In this document: one piece after another, positions 1 to 5,067 of the stretch
How positions within the stretch are numbered: the first letter of the stretch is position 1
Layout of the letters: each line of letters opens with the position of its first letter
NCBI GenBank assembly: GCA_031082105.1
Contig: JAVHLO010000282.1
Coordinates: 1-5,067 of the forward strand
Origin: Planctomycetota bacterium
Lineage (GTDB): Bacteria; Planctomycetota; MHYJ01; JACQXL01; JAVHLO01
Length of the DNA stretch: 5,067 nt
Reading direction: 5' to 3'
Translations under genes and position numbers: made by a program
Notes under the pieces: generated by a model
Told to the model about the DNA's origin: nothing
Databases searched by the model: none
Seen by the model: the letters and a program-made list of their open reading frames with translations, nothing else

Positions 1-1
1 C

Positions 2-3000
2 CACAAACATCTCCTCGAACTCAGGGACGCCTGCGACCACTACGTCTGTTTCGACAACGGTTATCTTGACGAGGTCTTCGGCACGGGCAGGGGCAGTAGT
101 GCCTACCGCCGGTCTTTCATATCTCGCCAGCAAGGCAACGTCGCGCATTGCGCCGCTCGGCTCGAAGCCTTCCATGTAGAGAGTCCATGGAACCGGGTCG
201 GGCGCTGTGACGCCTATCGGCCATGTGCACGGAAGGGCGACCGGTGTGCCGCCCTTTTGGGGAGAAGCCCATATCTTCACCTTCGCCCCGCCAGCAGTCA
301 CGTCAAGCTTCACCTCTCCCGTCTCCAGATCGGCCGGGAACAGCCTGAGCGTGAACCTGCGCAGGTCGTTTTCGGCAGGTATTGGCCCGTCCAAGGTTTT
401 GTCCGCCACCTGCAAGTTGCCGTTGTCGTGGTCCTTGTTCAACCCGATAAACGCGCCGGGTATCTGCTCCTCCGTCTCCAGCACGTCGTCCATCAAAATA
501 TCCATCTTCATGATGGTCAGGCTCACCTTGTCCTTGCACCTTGTCTTTGAGCCGACATAGGTGGCTTCCAGCTTGATGTCGCGGAGCGTGCCGCTGGGCC
601 AGCGACCCTCCGCGTAGAAAAGACTGTAGATGACATCCTGTTTCTGGGCGGGAACTGCCAGGTCCCACGTTTCGATCGGATCGTTACCCGAGATTATGAG
701 GTTCCACTGGTTGTTTCTGAACTTCCAGACATTGAGTTTCTCCAACCCGGCAGTTGCTTTCAAGGTAATGGTCCCGTAGTTGACGTCGGGCAAGAAAGCG
801 ATGCGCATGAGCTTCAATTCGTCATCTGTCACGGCTGCGCCCTGTGGATTCACGAGAGGCTTCGCCTCTGTGTTGTCGAGCGCCTGGTTTTCGTTGTCGT
901 CGTCATCATTTGCCGAAATGAAACCGCCATGTGTTTCTTCCCGGGTTTCAGGAAGCCCGATAACGGTCAGATCAATTTTGCACGCCGTTCTGGTCGATTG
1001 TTTCGTAACCGCCGTGTCGCCGGCCTGTGGACTGAACGGGTCGGCCGCGACTATTTCGAAGCGCCAGATACCCGGATCGTTCGGAACGAAGATGACAGAG
1101 GCCCCCTCACGTCCGAACGGGAAGACCTGTGCTGAACGATCCACCCACTGTTGTCCGTGGACCAGGGTTACCGGAATGTTGTAGTATGCAGTCCAATGAT
1201 AGTAGGTAACCGCATCTCCAATCTCGAAGGTGTTTGCGGCCGGAAAGCAAATGAGTCCGGGGTCTGTTACGATCAGCAGGTCCGAATCGCGCGCGCCCGC
1301 CGTAAGAACCCACGGCTTTCCGACGCAGAGCCACTTGTCCGGCAGAGGATCAATAACACCGTTGTTTGTAATGCCCGGTCCAGCTTCCCAGTGGAACGTA
1401 GCGGAGCAACAGCAACCATGCCACAGGATGGGCGGTTGAGGCGGGATTGTTGAGGGAATCGTTTGTATGCTCTGGATGGTTCGCACATATTGGTCCGCCG
1501 CGGATCGTGTGAAGGTCGCAGTTATCACCGCTCGGAATCTGTCCGAGGCATGTCCCGAACGGTCGCGGATGTCAAGGCTGATTTTGACATTGTCCGATGC
1601 GCCAACTTCGATGTCCGGCGGAATGTAGTACGCAGCCGCGGTCAGGCATTTCTGATATTCGTTTGTAAAAAGGCCGCCGCCGGCCTCAATCTTCCACAGA
1701 TAGCTGACCTTGTCAGAGACGGCGACGGGGTGTTCCGAGTGTGAGCAGGGCGGCAAGGCGCTTGCACAACCGAGTATGGAGAGGTCCGCGTCGCGGGCAA
1801 ACGCCACGAGCTCAAGCCCCTGCGGCTCCGCGCTGGTGACCTGTCCGGTGACCGCGGGATGAAGGAGCGCGCCGGTGAGAAGCACGTCCGCGAACGGCCC
1901 TCTGAGCGTGATGGCGCATGCTCCGCGTTTCGGCCAGAAAAGAGAAACACAGTTCACCCCATCTCTGACCGCGCCGGCGAAGTCGCCGAGTTCGATGCGA
2001 TGGCGCATGTTGTCACACGTCTCGCGCAGCTTCTTCACGAACGGCGCCATTTCATCACCTACTCTGATGAAGGTGATATCGTCGTAGGCCGGATCCTGCC
2101 GGCTCACGAAGCAGGCGATGATCTCGAGTGCGCATTCGGCGACCATTTTTTGGATCGCGGTCGTATTCACCCCGGCCTGTGCAGCGTGAACCAGTTTGTT
2201 GAGACAATTCTCCAATTCCTTGTAGACGCCTACGTGGTCACCCTGGAGATAGGCATCGAGCACTTTCTCTGTGCTCTTCAGGGTGTCGAGAAGACGATTC
2301 CAGGCCTCGACCGGTATACCGGGGGTCTTCATGAGGTCCACTATCGCGCAGCAGACATCCACCAGAATCCAGGTCTTGACGATCGCCGCGCGCGCACGGA
2401 TGAGTTCCTTTTCGAGTTCCCCCGTATTCGCGCCGAATCGCTGCGCGCGCAGGAGCGCCTCGAGCGCCTGCGTCAGCGACTTCAGCGCCTTGTCGGCCTT
2501 CCCGTCCGTAACTTCAGCGGATGCCTTATCCAGCGATTGCCGCGCATTCTGCAACTGCTGCCGCGCACTGTTCGAGATACCGCCCGCCGCAAGGATGGCT
2601 GCAATTGAATCCCTTGCGCTCGTAATACTCGAAGATGAACTCAACACAGTAAACCAAACAGAGTTGCTCGTTCCGCTCGGCGTCTTCACCCGCACTTCCA
2701 GCGGCCCCGGCGGTGTGAACTTGCCCCATTGGCCCAAGCCTGTCGCTTCAACGGGCACGACAAACGTCAACTCCGTGCCGGCCGTGTTCGCGGATAGCAC
2801 GTCTACCTCAGTTTCCACGCCTGGCCAAACCAGCAAGACCTTGTTCTCCGACACCTGCGAGCGGAAGTTGGTTCCCGTCACTGTGACGATCGTCAGCGGC
2901 AGGCCGCTCGACGGATTCAATCCGGAAACGGACGGCAAGGGGACTCCTCCCGGTCGAAGTGTATATACGCATCCGTCCTCAGCTACCTGCAGTTTGACCG

Positions 3001-5065
3001 GGGCGAAGGCTGCGAAATCGAGCCATACCGTGATCTCTTCCGGCACCAATTCAATTGGAACGGCGAATCGTACTGTTCCTTCAAGCGTCCGCCGACCAAA
3101 CGCGTCGATCCCTTCGATCAATTCCTCACCTGGGACTCTTGCCCGCCAGATGCTCGGCTTCACCGGGCCTTCAGGTGTCATCAAGAATATCCCGCATGCG
3201 ACGTGCGACAGTTCCAGGTCTTCGGCAGGGGCTATCACAAACGCAATCGCCTCTTCCTGACCCGCCACGATTTCGTAGTCTGGATCGCTGAGCAGGATGT
3301 GGGCTTCGGGGTAGATGCGCACTTCGATAGTGGGATACTCGATTACCTCCCCCGAGATCACAAGCCTGGGAACCAGTTGCGCGACGCCGGTTCCGCCGTT
3401 GATCCCCGCCAGTCCCACTGGGACCGGCGGCGAAAACCATCGGTAATATAGATGGCTGTTCACCGACGTGGGATTTCTCGGGTCAATATTGAAATGCGCC
3501 ACTTCTTCGCCCGTGGCCGGATCAAGTATCCCAAACGTTATCGCGTCCAGCGCCTGCAGCAGTGCATTCGGGTCCCCGTCACTAATGGTGAACTCAAGGG
3601 TGGTTTCACACGCTTCCCGCAGTATCACCGGCGCTGACGCGATGAATGCGAAGCGCGGCGGCTCGACCGGCGGCGCTGCGCCAAGCACTGTTACGTCCAA
3701 GTTGTTGCTCACGTACGTTGTGAAATCAACCTGTGCCCGGGTCACGAGTACGCCCGCCATGCTGGACACCGGAATCGTACCCGGAGGCATAATCACCTCG
3801 AACTCGCACTCCGCAACATCTCCCGCGGGAACGAAGAGCTTGGGGTCAAGACGCACAATCTGACTGAACCCTATGTCGAAGACCGCCACGCAGTACGAGA
3901 AATCCTGCAAACGACCCAGAGCCTCCAGCGGCGAAAACGTGCACTTGAATTTGGCAGGGAGACCCTCAGTGATTGTGGTGCCGTACGGAGCACTCAGCGT
4001 CAGCGTCACCGGAGGCGTCGTCGCGGGAATCACCTCCGCCCGCGCCGAATCGATCGCCCTGCCGGCCGGGTCCGCAGGGCACGTCGCCAACACGGCAATG
4101 AAGAGCGTCTGTCCACCTGTGCCCATCGGGATCTGCACCGTCGCAGTGCCGAGATAGTGTCCGCCACCGAGGTCGGTCAGCCAGAACGTACACGACTGGA
4201 GCGGGACACCGGTCGAATCGCTGAGAATACCTATGACCTGCGTGGACCAGAAGTCGGGCGTCGTCCCCGTGACGGAAAGGCTGAGAGGCTGCCCTTCGAT
4301 AACGTTGACAATGACGTCGCCTCCGCCGATTTCGACCGTCAAGGGCGCTACTCCACCGCCAGGAAGAACAGCGATCGGCTCGGACATGTACCTGACCATC
4401 TCGATAGTCGGGAAGCCCGGGCCGCCGCTGCCCTCGAGATAGGCTGTTCCCGCGAAGTACAGGTCTCTCAGCCCGGCGATGCCCGTCGGAACGATGAATG
4501 TTCGCTGCGCGACCAGCTTCGTGCCGTCCTGTGAGAGTTGGAATTCGGCGGATTGCACCACACCCTCGGCATAGATCTGGTTCAAGCCCTGGCTGAAGAA
4601 GCGCCAATCGGCATTAATTATCACCGCTTCCGGCGGCTGCACCTCGAGCCGCACCGTGACGGGCTGAGCTTCCACAAGGTCGCTGAGGGGAACGATGGAG
4701 TACGAACTGAAGTTCAGGGTGGTCGTTGCGCCCACGAGCTGGCTTGTCGTCTCACCTTCGCCGTTGTTGCCGCCGCCACCGTCCGAAGGCGACGCTACAC
4801 ACTCGTAGATGCTGTCGAAGGTCAATGCGCCCGCGGCTGCGGCCTGGACTTCGTAGACAAAGTCGTAGTCGCCGCCATTGCCCGGCGGGTTTCCGCCGAC
4901 ATTCTGTTGCGGTATCTGGTGGAGATTTGTCTTCCGGAGCGAGCCGACGCCCTTGCCGTGCTTGATCTGGAATTTCATATGGCCGTTTGCGGGCGTGCCG
5001 GACGGGAGATTGACGCCGATGTAGCCTTTCTCTCCAACCTGGACGTGACGAGGCGCCGTGATTTC
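2..5065 (-). CDS. Giant multidomain surface/secreted protein (Ig-like, TIG, helical, PKD-like and Asp/Asn-loop modules), partial at both ends
   Basis: The reverse complement is open for 1,688 codons, from position 5065 to position 2, with no stop. Neither the initiation codon nor the stop codon is in the window, so the full protein is longer. In-frame ATGs exist (for example at 4976-4978), but no Shine-Dalgarno-like sequence precedes that one and the protein-like sequence continues upstream of it, so I do not propose an internal start. The translation is rich in Val, Thr, Gly, Pro and Asp, with alternating hydrophobic residues typical of beta-sandwich modules, broken by one alpha-helical block at residues 811-1045. 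Only the IPT/TIG domain is recognised with good confidence. The other modules are inferred from internal repetition. I see no signal peptide, anchor, sortase motif, protease triad or glycosidase motif, but both termini are missing. About 28 Cys residues are scattered through it, including a CCC triplet. A structural or adhesive extracellular role is inference. No frameshift is needed anywhere. Confidence 0.95.
44..460 (-). repeat. Asp/Asn-loop module, copy 2 (residues 1536-1674)
   Basis: This is a tandem, diverged copy of the preceding module. It shows 'GAFIGLNKDHDNGN' (1537-1550), N-D-L (1566-1568), G-E-V-K-L (1583-1587), 'VKIWA' (1596-1600) and 'LYMEGFEPSGAMRDVALLA' (1629-1647), and closes with 'EDLVKITVVETD' (1663-1674). 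The loop here follows D-x-D-N-G-N, closer to a classical calcium loop than copy 1. The copies share the Y-x-E-G, P-S-G and R-D residues at a constant offset of 146, and the I/V-W strand at an offset of 152. Confidence 0.7.
497..931 (-). repeat. Asp/Asn-loop module, copy 1 (residues 1379-1523)
   Basis: The copy opens with 'GGFISANDDDDNEN' (residues 1380-1393), an acidic Asp/Asn loop that could bind calcium. It continues with D-D-E-L (1414-1417), G-T-I-T-L (1431-1435) and 'LNVWK' (1444-1448). Its signature is 'FYAEGRWPSGTLRDIKLEA' (1483-1501), closing with 'DKVSLTIMKMDI'. All of these reappear in the same order in copy 2. I recall similar modules from large secreted proteins of Planctomycetota and relatives but cannot name a family. 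Calcium binding is inferred from the loop composition only. Confidence 0.7.
956..1330 (-). repeat. PKD-like beta module B (residues 1246-1370)
   Basis: This module repeats the pattern of module A about 166-168 residues later. 'VLTAGARDSDLLIV' (1253-1266) matches 'LVAFARDADLSIL', and 'IGDAVTYYHWTAYY' (1282-1295) matches 'VSDKVSYLWKIEAG'. 'VIFVPNDPGIWRFEIVAAD' (1324-1342) is equivalent to the Y-x-P-P turn and following strand. It closes with 'CKIDLTVIG'. The F-V-P-x-D-P-G-x-W-x-F-x-I-x-A-x-D element is characteristic of Ig/PKD-like sandwiches, where the strand after the P-G turn is long. Function within the protein is probably structural. Confidence 0.6.
1331..1501 (-). other. Pro-rich linker with a CCC triplet (residues 1189-1245)
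   Basis: Between the two PKD-like modules lies 'TIPSTIPPQPPILWHG' followed by three consecutive Cys (residues 1218-1220, positions 1406-1414). The Pro content suggests an extended hinge. The segment then contains aromatic and Gly/Asn-rich stretches leading into module B. No known metal-binding signature is complete. Confidence 0.5.
1502..1825 (-). repeat. PKD-like beta module A (residues 1081-1188)
   Basis: The module has 'LELVAFARDADLSILGC' (residues 1084-1100), then 'SDKVSYLWKIEAGGGLF' (1117-1133), 'AAYYIPPDIEVG' (1144-1155) and 'VKISLDIRDRSGHASD' (1160-1175). The order of a D-x-V-x-Y-x-W strand, a G-G-G-x-F turn, a Y-x-P-P turn and an I-x-D-x-S-G strand resembles PKD or other Ig-like domains of secreted proteins. 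Cys residues at 1100, 1107 and 1140 could form a disulfide. It is related to module B downstream. Confidence 0.6.
1931..2113 (-). repeat. Helical hairpin repeat 3 (residues 985-1045)
   Basis: Residues 985-1045 contain 'CFVSRQDPAYDDITFI', an acidic loop that looks like an insertion of about six residues relative to repeat 2. Then come 'FVKKLRETCDNMRHRIELGD' and 'FAGAVRDGVNCVSLFWPKRG'. The G-D-F-A-G-A turn matches G-D-H-V-G-V of repeat 2. The repeat is followed directly by a return to beta-rich sequence, 'ACAITLRGPF'. Confidence 0.5.
2186..2353 (-). repeat. Helical hairpin repeat 2 (residues 905-960)
   Basis: This segment contains 'CCAIVDLMKTPGIPVEAWNR', then a second helix and the turn 'LQGDHVGVYKELENCLNKL'. 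The offset to repeat 1 is a constant 87 residues and to repeat 3 about 85 at the turn Gly. It has a vicinal Cys pair (905-906) and Cys 954, which repeat 1 lacks. Confidence 0.6.
2447..2614 (-). repeat. Helical hairpin repeat 1 (residues 818-873)
   Basis: Residues 818-873 include 'AAGGISNSARQQLQNARQSL' followed by 'EVTDGKADKALKSLTQAL'. The segment aligns without gaps to repeat 2 at an offset of 87 residues: Gly 829 with Gly 916, Ile 830 with Ile 917, Gly 855 with Gly 942, Leu 864 with Leu 951. It is the most hydrophilic and coiled-coil-like of the three and has no Cys. Confidence 0.6.
2642..2941 (-). other. IPT/TIG domain (residues 709-808)
   Basis: This is the best recognised domain. It starts with 'LNPSSGLPLTIVTVTGTNF' (residues 716-734), the canonical TIG opening in which a P-x-S-G-x-P-x-T turn is followed by a V-T-V-x-G-x-N-F strand. 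It ends with 'VRVKTPSGTSNSVWFTV' (791-807), the usual V-x-V-x-x-P-x-G-x-S-N-x-x-x-F-x-V close. The length of about 100 residues is slightly above the usual 85-90. IPT/TIG domains have an Ig-like fold and are common in bacterial surface proteins and secreted enzymes, where they act as spacers or bind protein or carbohydrate. Its start continues the regular spacing of the five upstream modules (about 119 residues after module 5), so it reads as the sixth sandwich in the row. Confidence 0.88.
2948..3304 (-). repeat. Degenerate Ig-like module 5 of 5 (residues 588-706)
   Basis: 'VAGQEEAIAFVI' (residues 600-611) is placed 117 residues after the matching strand of module 4. The late element is 'VRFAVPIELVPEEITVWLDF' (665-684), which keeps the hydrophobic-V-P pattern of modules 1-3. 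Cys residues lie at 624 and 699. The module runs straight into the TIG domain through 'LRPGGVPLPSV'. Family not recognised; sandwich fold inferred. Confidence 0.5.
3305..3661 (-). repeat. Degenerate Ig-like module 4 of 5 (residues 469-587)
   Basis: The module follows a Pro-rich hinge, 'APPVEPP'. Its 'REACETTLEFTI' strand (residues 483-494) sits 117 residues after the equivalent strand of module 3, although the E-G-x-P signature is degraded to E-A-C-E. The middle holds an aromatic stretch, 'NSHLYYRWFSPPVPVG' (residues 536-551), and a Gly-rich loop, unlike the other modules. It ends in 'YPTIEVRIYP'. It is the most divergent of the set and its boundaries are approximate. Confidence 0.45.
3683..4018 (-). 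repeat. Degenerate Ig-like module 3 of 5 (residues 350-461)
   Basis: Residues 366-377, 'TEGLPAKFKCTF', align with the EGQP strand of module 2 at a spacing of 110 residues. The late element is 'FEVIMPPGTIPV' (422-433), followed by a VTRAQVDF strand and a closing 'NNLDVTVLG'. Cys residues lie at 375, 392 and 420. Of the five modules this one most resembles a classic CARDB or Ig-like domain by eye, with strand, acidic turn and a terminal V-x-V strand. No catalytic residues are visible. Confidence 0.55.
4025..4345 (-). repeat. Degenerate Ig-like module 2 of 5 (residues 241-347)
   Basis: This module carries the 'IEGQPLSLSVTG' strand (residues 256-267), equivalent to 'VEAQPVTVRLEV' of the preceding module 125 residues earlier. 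It also has 'TVQIPMGT' (309-316), equivalent to 'TFIVPTGI'. Cys residues at 292 and 329 could pair within the module. The last strand is 'SARAEVIPA'. It is joined to the next module by a Thr/Pro hinge, 'TTPP'. Fold assignment is inferred. Confidence 0.55.
4355..4732 (-). repeat. Degenerate Ig-like module 1 of 5 (residues 112-237)
   Basis: Beta-rich module with alternating hydrophobic residues. Two marks recur in its neighbours: an early 'VEAQPVTVRLEV' strand (residues 131-142) and a later 'TFIVPTGI' element (residues 189-196), followed by a strand 'LRDLYFAGTAYLEG'. It ends in a Gly/Pro turn, 'VLPGGG'. There are no Cys residues. Assignment as an Ig-like or CARDB-like sandwich rests on repetition and strand pattern, not on a firm family match. 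Confidence 0.55.
4733..4795 (-). other. Gly/Asn/Glu-rich interdomain linker (residues 91-111)
   Basis: Residues 91-111 include 'SDGGGGNNGEGETTSQ', a low-complexity hydrophilic run with four consecutive Gly followed by Asn, Gly and Glu. This is typical of a flexible linker between folded extracellular modules. It separates the first beta segment from the run of five Ig-like modules. Confidence 0.7.
4796..5065 (-). other. Beta-rich segment at the N-terminal edge of the visible protein (residues 1-90)
   Basis: This covers residues 1-90 of the open frame. It opens with 'ITAPRHVQVGEKGYIGVNLP', the kind of first strand seen in bacterial Ig-like or cohesin-like sandwiches. A basic, polar middle follows ('MKFQIKHGKG'), then 'GGDYDFVYEVQAAAAGALTF' and a Cys at residue 89. 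The pattern suggests one beta module whose first residues may lie outside the window. I do not recognise a named family. The boundary on the right is set by the Gly/Asn-rich linker that follows. Confidence 0.5.
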
Positions 5066-5067
5066 TA

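Larger units (their letters stand above)
1931..2635 (-). other. Alpha-helical block of three hairpin-like repeats (residues 811-1045)
   Basis: The sequence switches abruptly from beta-rich to Ala/Leu/Lys/Glu/Gln-rich heptad-like helices just after the TIG domain. Three related hairpins can be seen, each with a helix, a G-K/D turn and a second helix: 'EVTDGKADKALKSL' (turn Gly 855), 'YLQGDHVGVYKEL' (turn Gly 942) and 'IELGDFAGAVRDGV' (turn Gly 1027). Cys residues at 905, 906, 954, 978, 985, 1017 and 1039 lie on the helices. The hairpins resemble FIMAH/FIVAR-type helical modules of secreted proteins, but I cannot assign a family. The hydrophobic run near 897-911 is interrupted by Asp residues and is more likely a buried helix than a membrane span. 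Confidence 0.7.

Noticed and set aside
303..668. Minus-strand open frame (121 codons) in another phase
   Set aside because: It overlaps the two Asp/Asn-loop modules, whose internal homology shows that the other frame is the coding one.
2330..2380. Hydrophobic helix around residues 897-911 as a transmembrane segment
   Set aside because: It is interrupted by Asp at 903 and 910, is short, and fits as a buried helix of the hairpin repeats.
1859..2608. Plus-strand open frame (249 codons)
   Set aside because: It is exactly codon-phased against the minus-strand gene, over the helical block. Lack of TTA, CTA and TCA codons in the sense frame is enough to keep it open. No recognisable domain is present and no intergenic space supports a gene.
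2271..3260. Long plus-strand open frame (329 codons)
   Set aside because: It lies antisense to the continuous minus-strand gene, across the TIG domain and module 5. Its product is low-complexity Ser/Thr/Arg/Ala sequence with no domain signature, as expected of a shadow in GC-rich DNA.
3966..4607. Minus-strand open frame (213 codons) in another phase
   Set aside because: It overlaps modules 1 to 3 of the giant gene in a different frame. The product is Arg/Gly-rich and lacks the regular beta-strand pattern seen in the main frame.
4976..4978. In-frame ATG (residue 30) as the gene start
   Set aside because: No Shine-Dalgarno-like sequence precedes it, and beta-strand-like protein sequence continues upstream to the window edge.
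1..5067. RNA genes, promoters, terminators, CRISPR arrays, IS elements
   Set aside because: No tRNA or rRNA-like segment, direct-repeat array, inverted-repeat terminus or transposase sequence was seen, and there is no non-coding space to hold them.

Overview
The whole window lies inside one very large protein-coding gene on the minus strand. Reading the reverse complement from position 5065 down to position 2 gives 1,688 consecutive sense codons with no stop. Neither the start nor the end of the gene is in the window. There is no intergenic DNA, RNA gene, mobile element, CRISPR array or promoter that I can support. Shorter open frames on the plus strand and in the other minus frames are shadows of this gene.

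The protein looks like a secreted or cell-surface mosaic of beta-sandwich modules with no catalytic motif that I recognise. Residues are numbered within the window from position 5065. The order is: a beta-rich segment (1-90) and a Gly/Asn-rich linker (91-111); five degenerate Ig-like modules of about 110-125 residues (112-706); a canonical IPT/TIG domain (709-808); an alpha-helical block of three related helical hairpins spaced about 86 residues apart (811-1045); two related PKD-like modules (1081-1188 and 1246-1370) separated by a Pro/Cys-rich linker; and two tandem copies of a module of about 150 residues with an Asp/Asn-rich, possibly calcium-binding loop and a 'Y-x-E-G-x-x-P-S-G-x-x-R-D' signature (about 1372-1674). 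The last 20 residues match the lead-in to another copy of this module, so a third copy probably begins right at the window edge.

The organism cannot be named from this window. The fairly high GC content, the giant stop-free frame and the mix of TIG, PKD-like and Asp/Asn-loop modules suit an environmental bacterium with large secreted proteins. Planctomycetota or another PVC-type or candidate phylum is my guess, from memory of similar architectures. The likely job is structural: adhesion, surface layer or matrix, or a scaffold for binding carbohydrate or protein. That is inferred from architecture alone.
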